64,000 bases of DNA from Leptobrachium leishanense (lineage: Eukaryota; Chordata; Amphibia; Anura; Megophryidae), in NCBI GenBank assembly GCA_009667805.1, contig CM019063.1:412586626-412650625 (forward strand), written 5' to 3'. The notes beneath the pieces were generated by a model, which was given only the letters and a program-made list of their open reading frames with translations, was not told the origin of the DNA and did no database searches. A program made the translations under genes and the position numbers. Shown piece after piece: positions 46,205 to 58,758 of the stretch (its first letter is position 1; each line of letters begins with the position of its first letter).

Positions 46205-46905
46205 AAGGGGCTAAATTACAATCTCCACACAAACGTTTGCACTGGCGCAAATAACCATTAACGTGTGGGGTAAAACCATTTGCGCCAAATCCCGTATTAC
46301 ATAGTCAGCACAACAATCGCGCGCAATCGTCTACCGTGTGAACCTGCGCGAACCCTGCGCGAGCTTACTGTACTGCGCGAGTCCTATACTTAACATTGTG
46401 AGCTCAAATGCGAATTTGCGCTGGTACGAGTATGGTATTATAATCTATTTTGCGGTAATTACCGCATGGCCTTTGCGCGCATAATTTTAGCAACTCCTAA
46501 AAGCTGGTGCTAATGGCAAATCTGAACAACCTGGCTAACCCCAAATATCCAAGCCCATAAAAAGGAATGCACCAAAGCACAGTGGCCCATTCAAATCATA
46601 CCAAACCAATACAATGGATGAAGTTGTGTGTGCATGTATTATTGCTGCAGCATATTTGTTAACGTGAGACAGGTGTGGTTCTTAATTCTGATTGGCTGAA
46701 TCTTGAAAAAAGAAAAGATTTTTGCGCGAGACGGTACTGCATGTGCATTTCGGCGCGTCCTGTTTGCGCACGCAATTGATCGGAGGAAGAAAAAAGCCGC
46801 GAGGATTGTAATTCCAGCGGTGATTTGCACTCGCAAAAGTTTAACGCTTGGCGCAATGATTTTCTCTTTGCGCGAGGCTTTTTGCGTGAAGAATGTAACA
46901 TAGCC
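46205..46905. repeat. GCGCAAA-rich dispersed element
   Basis: Starts near GGGGCTAAATTACAATCTCC and ends near AAGAATGTAACATAGCCCAA, an imperfect inverted pair. Contains GCGAGCTTACTGTACTGCGC and ACTTAACATTGTGAGC, related to the motifs at 8500 and 35015. Frames on both strands show no domains. Confidence 0.55.
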
Positions 46906-46909
46906 CAAG

Positions 46910-47215
46910 GTTTATTATTGCAGAAGCAATTTGCACATCACAGCAGTTGTAGTGGAGGGCAAAAAAAGTGAGATTAAAAGCCTCCGTATTGCAAATAATA
47001 AAGTTTATTGCTACAAAGGACATTTACACATCCTAGCAATTCAGAGAACCACTTACAGAACTCTTGTGCTACATTCCCCATATGCAGCAAAGAACTCTGG
47101 GTAGGATATGCTGTGGACTTAATTTGCATATCCTACCCAGAGTTCTTTGCTGCATATCGGGAATGTAGCACAAGGGCTCTGTAAGCGGTTCTCTGAATTG
47201 CTAGGATGTGTAAAT
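46910..47215. repeat. palindromic copy of the 20854 repeat
   Basis: TTCCCCATATGCAGCAAAGA with CTCTGGGTAGGATATGC is mirrored by GCATATCCTACCCAGAG and TTCTTTGCTGCATATCGGGA around a short AT centre near 47113. The same words occur as direct copies at 20854 and 21247. Confidence 0.88.
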
Positions 47216-49332
47216 GTATATATATAATCTGCTATCATTTTCTTATTTCCAGACATCAAAGAAACTGGTTGTAAAATGGGACCCTTTCTATGCGAAATGA
47301 TAACTGACAATTTCACAAAATTAGAACGTGCAGTCTTATTAAACTCCAGTTTGGCCAAGCCATACAAGAAGGTTGGTCTAATTAGTTGACTGATGTACTT
47401 TATGGAGGTTTGCAAGTGAGCAGATAGTATTTTTAGCTTTGGCAGCCAGTCAGTCACAGTCAAATTAGCTTCACACTCAATGCTAATATCTAATCAAGTA
47501 CAATGATATGCATCTGCTTATCATATATACAGTACACTGAATGAAACTTTGAATGTATTCGAAAACATGTCATACATCATTCATGACGACAAAATCACTC
47601 GCCCAAGGAGCAGAGGCTATGTATCAAGCATTGACGAGCATCTGTAGAAAGATGGAGTCTTTAATATATCACACATAACTCTTGTGTTCCTATCTTACAT
47701 TTATACAACAACACATTTACATATATGTTCCCAGTTTTTCTTACCACATCACTTATTTTACTTTGATTCATACAGTGTGAGTTCAGTGACAGCCAGTAAA
47801 GGAAAGTTTGAGCAGGGAGGCAGAAAGAATTGAGATGAGCTGGAGAACGGAATTGATTGTGGATGGAAGAGGAGAGTTGGCGAGAAAAGGAGTGAAGAGG
47901 GTTGGAGCAAAGAGTGGAGGAGAAAGTTGGCAGGGAAATGAGAGAGAAGACGAGTGGTAAAAGGGAGAAGACAGGGGACTTGCAGGAGGGTCATAAGGTA
48001 TGAGAGAAGGCTACCGAAGGGAAATTAGAAGGCATATCAGTTAGCATGGTTCAGGCTGAAGAGGGGAGGGGGAGACATGGTGATACTGGCCATTGCCCTA
48101 AAGATAGGCAGAGCTTGCATAAGCTCACTAAGAACAGCAACATAATGATCCTCACACATCAACTTTGGAAGAAAGCTATCCAATAATACTATGGCACCTC
48201 CTCTACTGTTCCCTCTTTACAAAATATCACCTCTGTGCAAGCGTCAGCTTCACAAGAGAGAGGTCGTAGAAAGGAATATGCCTTGAACAACAATGACCCC
48301 CCATAACCCTTCTGCCTATCCTCTCAATAAAAATATTTATACTTATAAATGTATAATGTACTAAGAGTTTTATGAGCAAATTCCTGCCACTATCCTCACA
48401 CATGTGCCGAAATATGTACATCTGAGCCTCCCAGATGACCCTCTTCCAGTTATAGCAGAGCATGTGATGAGGAGAACCACAACATGTCAGTCTAGCTTCT
48501 TTTGCTCCTCCTCGTGCATATTCATCCTAATCTGGCACTGTTTTTTAGGAGAAATCATTGTTTTTCCATAGTAATAAGGCTGCATGTGTCGGATATAATC
48601 TCTGCATGTGGGACAAAAGAGAAGGGATCCTAGTGGCGCAGTCTCTTCTGAGAGTAATCTATATGTGGTGGGTACAGGTTAGGTATAGTAATCCCACTAA
48701 TCCAATAAGTGCACGGTCAAAAAGACCACTAGAGTGCTGCTATGGATAGAGCTATATGCAGTGGTAACACTGTGCAAAAGAAGGGGGGTTAATGTCCTGT
48801 TATATACAAATTGTATACAATGTGCAAAGTGGCAATGAAGTGTCCTCATACAGTCAAAAAATGCATAAAAAGTGCAAATGTGAAAAAAAAGGGAGATGTG
48901 CATATATAAGTGCATATGGAAAAGAAGTCTCTCAAAAAAAGGTCTCGTTTTTCAGTTCGCTTGTGGAGGCAGAAAAAAATGAAGACAGAATTTTTTTTTT
49001 CTCCGACCGTATGTTCTGTGTTGAAGACAGAAAGAAGTCTGGTAGAGACTCCGCTGAGGTAGTCTAGAGGATTTGGGCGAAATCCTGGAGTGCTGTCCTC
49101 ACCTGGGTCCTATGTAGACTCCCAGTTCCCACAAAATGGGAAGAAGGGGGAGAGGGGTAGAGGGGAAACAGAAAAAAGAAAGAAAAATGGTGCAGTATTG
49201 ATTGATAAAGGGTTAAGTGCCCAATGACAAGGGAACACTTACAGTATGTAGAGCCTCTCGTACCGGCTCTGGTGTGGAATGCCTTGGGCCTAATCGAGGG
49301 TGGCCTCTGCCCTTCTTTGAAGTTATTCTAGG
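47216..49332. other. non-coding stretch with a purine-rich tract
   Basis: 47800-48080 is strongly GA-rich on the plus strand. No domains in the short open frames and no element ends recognised. Confidence 0.4.
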
Positions 49333-50240
49333 GTGGCCTTCGCCTTTCCTCTAATGCTTCCTCGATCGTCTCAAATACAGAGAGAAGAGATCTTCATAGC
49401 GCAATATGCAGCCAATGACTCTGCTCTTTCCTTCATCCCCCACATCAAGTCTCTTTCCTCCTCCTGCCGATACCAACTGCGTAATATTTCCAGAATTCGG
49501 CCATTTCTTACCGCTGTCACCACAAAACAACTCATACACGCCCTGGTAATCTCCCGACTCGACTATTGCAATAATCTCTTATCTGGCCTCCCTCTGTCCC
49601 GCCTCTCCCCCCTACAATCCATCCTGAACGCCTCCGCCAGGCTAATTCACCTCACCCGCCGCTCTGTCTCTGCCGCTCCCCTCTGCGAGTCCCTTCACTG
49701 GCTCCCCATCCACTGCAGAATTAAGTTCAAAATCCTTATCCTTACCTACAAAACCCTCACTAACTCAGCTCCCCACTACCTGTCCTCACTAATCACCAAA
49801 TACACCCCGGCCCGCTCCCTAAGGTCAAACAGTGACCTGCGACTGGCTTCTCCCCGCATCACCTCTTCCCATGATAGACTGCAGGATTTCTCACGCGCAG
49901 CCCCCACTCTCTGGAACACTCTCCCTCGTACTGTCAGACTTTCCCCTAACTTCTCTTCCTTCAAACGCTCCCTTAAAACGTTCCTATTTAGGGAAGCCTA
50001 CCACCCAACTCACTGACGCAACCATCAATCACTCTCACCTTACAGTCCTCTCCTCCTGTTTCCAACCCCAACCCTCCCACATTGTGAGTTCCTACGGGAA
50101 TAGGGCCCTCATCTCCTCCTGTACTGTTTGTCAAATGTTGTTCAATGTATTGTAACCCTGTCTATACTGTGCTTATTGTACAGCGCTGCGGAATATGCTG
50201 GCGCTTTATAAATAAAGAATAATAATAATAATAATAAAAT
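49333..50240 (+). mobile_element. L2-type LINE 3' part with a 227-codon open frame
   Basis: The frame 49333-50016 encodes the post-catalytic end of a CR1/L2-clade reverse transcriptase: FIPHIKSLSSSCRYQLRNIS, IHALVISRLDYCNNLLSGLP, ESLHWLPIHCRIKFKILILT and a C-terminus with FSRAAPTLWNTLP and SFKRSLKTFLF. No stop or frameshift interrupts these 684 bases, so this copy is better preserved than the others in the window. The 3' end GCGCTTTATAAATAAAG plus an AAT microsatellite (50216-50238) is a typical L2-type tail. Endonuclease and RT core are absent (5' truncation). Confidence 0.88.
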
Positions 50241-52272
50241 GTTGAAATAAGGTAAGTAGTGGTCAAAAAACAAACTCACCGATGTTGGAGTCTTAGGTTC
50301 CAGGCTCAACTTGTGGGCATATGGTACTGCTTATTACGGTGAGTACCTGCACCTCTTTCAACGGCAGACGGTCTTCTAAATCAATCCCAGCAGTCTGCAC
50401 TATTATTCCTCTTTTCTCCTCCTTATGTTATTGAATCCACTGTGGACTCAGTCCTTTCTGCATGTGAATACAACACGTTATATATTGGACTTATCAGCCA
50501 AGCCTCCAATATGTCTATATTGGACTTACTGGACCTATCTCGGCAGTTGCCTCCAATATATCAGGGATTATTATTTCATAAGAAACTTATACGAGACACA
50601 AATATCAATTGTTTATATTTCCTATAAATTCTCCTGAATTCTTTTAATTGTCTGTGTTTTGCTTTGAAGAATACAATAATCAATAATCGGATAAAAATAT
50701 ATATATATTTATTTCGTATACAAAAAAGTTTCAAATCTCATATCATAAACAAAAATTTATAAACCACAATCCATCAGCATATAAAAACTAGCTTCACAAT
50801 ATATGTATCTCCTGTTAGTAACTGCATATATGATTAATATCATTTACCTTATCAGTTAGTAACTAATACACAAATGGTTAATAAACATTTCTGCTTAATA
50901 CAACATGCATTTCCCAGCAAACAATGTTTAACCAGCCAGCTCTTATAGATATATATATATATATATATATATCTCTATACTACATGGATCAACAAAAGAT
51001 GAGCTAATTTAATGATAAGTAATAAAAACTTATTTAGTGAATCCTCCCCTAATCGAGAATTAAACTTCTAATCTTTTGCTTTTTATTTTGTAGTTATATA
51101 ATTCTTTGCTTATTAATTATAATCACAGTAATTTCCCAATTCAATATATATTTGTATCAATCTTACAACATTTATTTTAGGAATAAATCCTTATATCCAC
51201 TTCTTCATATTTCTATCTGCAGAATAGAAATACTTAGAATTTTTGGAGTTAGCCAGTATCTGAGAAATCTCAGTCTACGTTGCAAGAATATCTACAAACA
51301 TATATAATTACATTAATTCCTTAATTTCATACATTACCTGTCCAATTTGGATTTTGATAAGTCTGCCTTGGAATTCCAGATGTAATATTTTTGGAATGTG
51401 TGAAGATTATCGATATCAGATAATCAATGCATGTGAGTTAGAGATTTGGTGAGAGTCAGAGATTTGGTGAGAATCTTGATTGCCTCATGTCTTGGGATCT
51501 GCCGGCATCGTGGTGTGAGTCTGAGTGTTGGAATCTTGGACTCTCAGAGTGTCATGTGTACTGGACGTCTGAATGCATTGCGTTGTGAGTCTGAATGCTG
51601 GAATCTCGGACTGATTTGCAACCAACATTGCCGCTTATTATAGTCAATTTGACATCACTAGCAATATTATTGGTACATCAAATCTAATATTTACTATCCT
51701 CTAGAGGGCTGTATTGCACTTCTTAACTAATTCCACTATTTCTTTTTAATATTCTTATCTCGTGTCAAAGTTCAATCTGACGTAACAAAGAACCTCTCTC
51801 TCAATCACTAGACACTGTGTCTCTACCTATCATATCTAATTTATATCCCTACTCCCTTTTGGTTACTTATTGAATCTTTATCAGCTGGATTCTTTTCCAG
51901 TTAACTCAACAAAATCTTTTCTTTAGTAAATTTTATTATTTACCAATTATATACTTTCTACAATATTTATTGGAGTATATATTTCCTACTGTAAATATAA
52001 TAAAATATACCTTGATTATAAACATAGATTTTGTGAATATAAATCTATATTACAGAAATATTAACTCTTATTCCTATACCCAAAAGACAAAATATCTTTT
52101 GTTTTAAAAACTTAAGACAGACCAATAAATTTAATTTTAATTTTAATTTTTCCTTTCTGTAATATACCCGTCACATGTACCGTGATGGATAACTAGGTGT
52201 GAATTGCTATGTTTATTGGCCATTGAACACAATGACTTTGTAAGGGAATACTGTAGGGCACACGCTCCTATA
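50241..52272. other. AT-rich non-coding stretch
   Basis: Contains an (AT)n tract at about 50949-50973 and partial TGTGAGTCTGA-type duplications near 51510-51600 (GTGTGAGTCTGAGTGTTGGA, GTTGTGAGTCTGAATGCTGG). A TATATTGGACTTA duplication lies near 50480-50530. No gene recognised. Confidence 0.45.
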
Positions 52273-52414
52273 TACAGTGGCAAGAAAAAGTATGTGAACC
52301 CTTTGGGATTACGTGGAGATTTTCAAGAATTGGTCATAAAATGTGCTCTGATCATCTAAATCACAACAATTTGAAAAACACAGTCTGCTTAAAATAATAA
52401 AACACAAACATTAT

Positions 52415-53309
52415 CAGGGTTATCCAAAGAGATTCGAAAAGTCACCGCACGTTCGGTGACTTTTCGTTCTCTTCAATTCGGTACCTTTTGCTGATTGCAT
52501 TTCGGTGACCCTGCGGTATATTCAGCAAGTACAACAGGGTCCCCGAATTGCAGGGAAAAGCTGCCGCAAACCTGACGAAAACTCAACGAATGCACGCTGA
52601 AAACAAGCAAAAACATCTGGATTAACCTTCGAAAAACCCGAACAGGAGCCGAAAAGGAGCCGAATCACACAGAGCCGAAGCAGCTGTGACGTAGAGGAGG
52701 CAGTGAATAAATTAGAAAAACCATTTGTATGAATCTGGGAAAATGAAACGCTGTTTGCAAAGAAACTACTGAGCGAAAATGTCTGAAATTTTCACAGGAG
52801 GTCCAGGGAATGATAATAAAGAGGGCTGTTACAAAAAAAAAATAAGTAAACTGAAAAAAAAAAAATCGGACTTTTACATTTTTTTTTAAAAATTCAGAAA
52901 AATGCTTAAAGTATCCTAAAAAATCTATAAATAAAGAGACTTTTTGCTGCAGAATTTTATAATGAACGGTTTATTAGATATTGAATTAAAACGGGAATAT
53001 TTTTAACATTGAAGCCTAAGGGATTCTCCTGAATAAATTTGCCGAATTAAACCACCGAATGGCAGGGCATTAGGGGAACCTTTCACTGCTGGTTTGTGTT
53101 CTCTGAATAGCCGAAGCAGTGCTTTTTCATGGGGATTTCACTACCCTCGAACAGGGACCGAACAGGCACCGTATGTGCAGGCAATTCGTCAGGATTTGGC
53201 GAATTGCCTGCTCTCTGGATAGCCGAATGGCCAGGAAAGGTAACCGAACGCTGATTTTCAGCGTTCGGTTACCTTTCTCAAGCAATTCGGATCTCTTTGG
53301 ATAACCCTG
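52415..53309 (-). mobile_element. CAGGGTTATTC-family element nested in the Tc1 inverted repeat
   Basis: CAGGGTTATCCAAAGAGATT and ATCTCTTTGGATAACCCTG are intact inverted ends (895 bp between). TAT precedes and follows. Orientation is opposite to the copy at 44545. Removing it rejoins ACAAACATTA with TGTTTTCATG, as in the opposite Tc1 inverted repeat. Confidence 0.92.
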
Positions 53310-53389
53310 TATATGTTTTCATGTTTTTATTGAACAGAACATGTAAACATTCACAGTGCAGGGTGGAAAAAGTATGTGAACCTTTGGTC

Positions 53390-54500
<1,111 letters not shown>

Positions 54501-54791
54501 TAATATCACACTGATTGGACTCAAGGTTGGCTCACTCCTGGCTCCAATTAGCTCTTGGAGAAGTCATTAGGCTAGGGGTTCACATACTTTTTCCACCCTG
54601 CACTGTGAATGTTTACATGTTATGTTCAATAAACACATGAAAACATTTAATGTTTGTGTTGTATTATTTTAAGCAGACTGTGTTTTTCAAATTGTTGAGA
54701 CTTAGATGAAGATCAGAGCAAATTTTATGAACAATTCATGCAAAACTCCACGTAATCCCAAAGGGTTCACAAACTTTTTCTTGCCACTGTA

Positions 54792-55589
54792 CAACCTCAA
54801 TCATGTTCCACACAGCAGGATGGCTACAAAAGCCAAGACATCCACAGAAATAGACAATGAGATTGCCACACTGAAGAGATCTATGTGAGCTAATTTATAA
54901 AGATGTTTGATAAACGCTCAATTGCAGAGCAGAGACATTGAAAATCTGTCTTGATCCTCATATAAAAAAATATTATATTCACATTTTATAAATCATGTAC
55001 AAGACATAAAAAACATGAAAGATAAAATGATCAAAAGCAACAGAATAGCATCATAAGTGGCTCACGTGTAGCCTGGAAGATTACAACCAATCAACAAAGC
55101 ATACATAAATCAGAGACGGAGATAAAATCAAACTGAAGGCTTTACAAAGTGTGTATGATCCCACCTATTTAAAGAGCCACAGTGTTGCCACTTAAAGGAC
55201 TATCCTTCCGTGAAACAGGAGCGAAAGATATATTAGAAAGAATAGCATAGTTAGACCAGAAGGGGAAGGATCAAAAGAGAAGGGAAGGAAAAAAAATAAA
55301 AAATAAATCAGGCATAACCCCCTCACAACTCATCCCACAGTATCCCGCATCGAGTTCCCATCGATGGAGCTCATGAAAATAAAGGTTGACAAGCAAGCAA
55401 CATGGAAAAACAATAATTCATGGAAAACATTTCCAGATAATTTTTTTCTATTATACAGCAAACAATGTGATTTGAGAAATAACAGCTGAAATAACCTACA
55501 TTTGCAAAAAGTACATACTTTTACTCTATTACTTTGATGTAGTGGTGGGCTTGACATGACATAGCTAAATGGTGGAACCAAACCACTAT
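54792..55589. other. AT-rich non-coding stretch
   Basis: No feature recognised. Confidence 0.4.
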
Positions 55590-55770
55590 CAGGTCTATTC
55601 ACTAAAATTGAAACTCAGGCGACTTGGCAGGAGAAGAGAACAATTCAGACCAAATAGCCGATTTGGAAAGTGAGATAAATAGGAGAATTTTTCTAATTTG
55701 GCTATTTTGACCTAGAATTTTCACTTCTTCAGTCATTCTCCTGAGCTTCACCTTTCTTTGAATAGACCTG
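55590..55770. mobile_element. short CAGGGTTATTC MITE, 181 bp, diverged ends
   Basis: CAGGTCTATTCACTAAAATT pairs with CTTTGAATAGACCTG. Flanks are TAT and CAT. Interior as in 43810 (GGAAAGTGAGATAAATAGGA, TTGGCTATTTTGACCTAGAA). Confidence 0.8.
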
Positions 55771-55911
55771 CATAGGTGAAACTCCGGAGCATGGGGAAAG
55801 CTAGTTGGTTTCAATTTTCTGATTCCTTTGTATAGATACTTGTAAGAGATTTGGACATTGGAGATTTTGATCATTTTATCTTCCATCTTTTTTATGCCTT
55901 GTACATGATTT

Positions 55912-57397
55912 ATAGAAACATAGAAACATAGAAACATAGAAAAATGTCGGTAGATAAGAACCTTTCGGCCCATCTAGTCTGCCCAATTACATGGATACTT
56001 TACCTGGATTTATCTTTTGTTTAGGATAGCCTTATGCCTATCCCATGCTTGCTTAAATTCAATTACTATTTTGGCCTCTACCACTTCAACTGGAAGACTG
56101 TTCCATTTATCCACCACCCGCTCAGTAAAATAATGCTTCCTGATGTTACTTTTAACCACTTCAATGCTGAGGACGCGCTCAGCGCGTCCTCAGCATTACC
56201 GCTGGTATGCGGAGGACGCGCTGAGCGCGTCCTCCCATTGGGGTCAGCGTTCGGCCGGGTTCCGGCCGATCGCTGGCCCCCCGGTGCGGGCTGACATCCT
56301 CGATGTCAGCCCGGCATCCGGGACCGCAGCCGCCGGAATTAGGTGTCATCGCGGCAGCGCGATGACACCTAATTCAGGGCCCCCCCCGCATGTGCGGAGG
56401 AGGCGCCTGAAAGGGAGGGGGGAGGTCCTTCAGACCTCTCTCCCTCCCGATCGGCGGCTCTGCGGGGGTTAACCCAGGCATCATTTGGAAGGGCACAGCC
56501 TGCCCTTCCAAATGGTGCCTGGCATTAACCCCTGGGGAGCTGGATCGCGAATCGGCGCTGAAAAGCGCCGGTTCACGATCCTTTCCCGGAGCTGGCCGAC
56601 ATCTTGGATGTTGGCCAAGCCTCCGGGAACTCCCCCTGAGGACTGGCGTCATCGTGCGTAGCACGATGACGCCAGTCCTGGACTTAACCCCTAACTGCCA
56701 CCAACTGTGGAGATAGGGAGTTCCAATGAACTCCCTATCTCCCGATCCGTGGCAGTTAGGGGTTAATGTTTGTATGGTTGGATCGGCCAGAGCATGGCCG
56801 TTCCAACGATACCAAACATGAAAGTGAAAAAGTTTGTCAAAAAAAATAAATAAATAAATAAATAAATTAAAAATAAATTATAAAAAAAAAAAATAAACAC
56901 TTTTTTTTCTTTTTTTTGGTTTGTTAATGCAGAAATATAGTTCCCATTTCAATTATAATGTGAACAATGATGCTGCACTAACGATTTTTGTAAAAAAATA
57001 GTTAAATTTGTTAAAATAGTGTAATTTTCCCCAAAAAAAAATGTAACGAGACCCCATCTCTAATTTTTTTAACAAGCGCACCCCATACAAAATATAACCG
57101 CAATTGCTCGCATGTTAAAATGTGAAAAAAAACACTTTACACATTGTAAATTATTGAAAATACATATTTTATTGCATTTTTTGTTATAATATACAGACAT
57201 GACATAACGTATACATATAATAATGACATATTATGAATCTACCGAGTCTGACGGAAAGAACGATATATAATATGTCGGTGTCATATACTAAAATAAGCCT
57301 TCAAAACACGTTTAAACATGATGAGCAAAACCGGTAAAAATGACCTCAGCACAGGGGCGGGAAAAGCCTCAGCAGCGAAAAGGTTAAACCTTTGCCC
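55912..57397 (-). mobile_element. CR1 LINE 3' end, split by a TTAA element
   Basis: From the ACATAGAAA tail through GAACCTTTCGGCCCATCTAG to TGATGTTACTTTTAA, the sequence follows the CR1 at 11497 closely. After the TTAA insertion it resumes with TTAAACCTTTGCCCCT and stops near 57397. It is severely 5'-truncated. Confidence 0.9.
56156..57383 (-). mobile_element. TTAA-target element, copy 2, inside CR1
   Basis: TTAA at 56152-56155 and 57384-57387. Ends CCACTTCAATGCTGAGG and CCTCAGCAGCGAAAAGG. The interior is nearly colinear with copy 4 (60667), including GAGGACGCGCTCAGCGCGTC palindromes, the CATCGTGCGTAGCACGATG hairpin and AT-rich 3' DNA with poly-A runs. Opposite orientation to copies 1 and 3. 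Confidence 0.9.
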
Positions 57398-57724
57398 CTA
57401 TAAAATGTGAATAGGATAAATCTATTGGACCCATTTACATTAATAACCTTTCAGTGTTTCTTTAGATCAACTCAATCAATACAGATTGAAAAAGGTGGTC
57501 TGTGTTACTACCGAAACGCATCTCAGTGTTATTTTAAATAAATCTTTTTCCAGAAAACGCCTGCCTACCAGTTTTCTATTGGGGTTTCAGTTGTACCGTA
57601 CAAACGACCACTTGCTGAATAAGGAGAGTCTCCCTTAGGCTCAGAACCACATGAGTGAAACCATATGTATTTTATAGCTTTTGTGGCTTATTCGACCTAC
57701 ACCTTGTCGATATTGGTCTTTTAA

Positions 57725-58758
57725 CCTTTTCGCTGCTGAGGCATTTCCCGCCTCTGTGCTGAGCTCATTTTTACCTGTTTCGCTCATCTTGTTTAAATGC
57801 GTTTTGAAAGCTTATTTTAGTATAAGACCCAGACATATTATATATCGTTCTTTCCGGCAGACTCGGCAGATTCATAATATGTCATTATTATATGTATACG
57901 TCATGTCCTGTCTGTATATTATAACAAAAAATGCAATAAACTATGAATTCAATAATTTACAACATGTAAAGTGGTTTTTTTCACATTTTAACATGTGAGC
58001 AATTGCGGTTATGTTTTGTATGGGGTGCACTTGTTAAAAAAATTAGAAATGGATTCTCATTACATTTTATTTGGGGAAAAATTACACAATTTTTAACAAA
58101 CGCACCGCATACAAAAATCGTTAGTGCAGCATCATTGTTCACATTATAATTGAAATGGGAAAAATATTGCTGCGTTAACAAAAAAACTTGTTTATTTTTT
58201 TTTTTAAATTTAAATTTTTTTAAAAAAACTTTTTACATAGTCATGTTTGGTATCGTTGGAAAGGCCATGCTCTGGTCAATCCAACAGTACCAAACATTAA
58301 CCTCTAGCCACCACGGATCGGGAGATAGGGGGTTCATTGCAACCCCTATCTCCACCATTGGTGGCAGTTAGGGGGGGCCAGCTCCGGGAGAGGATCACGA
58401 TTCGGCGCTGAATCATGATCCGGCACCCAAGGGGTTAAAGGCAGGCACGGTTTGGAAGGGCAGGCTGTGCCATTCCAAACCGTGCCTGCCTTCAGCCGCA
58501 GGACCCCGGCGATCGGGAGGGAGAGAGGTCCGAAGGACCTCCCCCCTCCCTTTCAGGCACACGCTGAGGGGGCGCCTGGAATAGATGTCATCACGCCATC
58601 GGCGACGGACCCGAGTGCTGGGCTGACATCGAGGATGTTAGCCAGCACCGGGGGGGCACAGCGATTGGCCGGAATCCAGCCAATCGCTGGCCGCAAAAAG
58701 GGAGGACACACTCAGCGCGTCCTCCGCACCCAACAGTACCTGCGGGTGGACGCGCTCA
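57725..58758 (+). mobile_element. TTAA-target element, copy 3, right end truncated
   Basis: Begins CCTTTTCGCTGCTGAGGCAT after TTAA (57721-57724) and follows copy 1. It stops inside the terminal GGACGCGCTCAG palindrome near 58758, so the right end and second TTAA are missing. An internal block is deleted near 58372. Confidence 0.8.
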
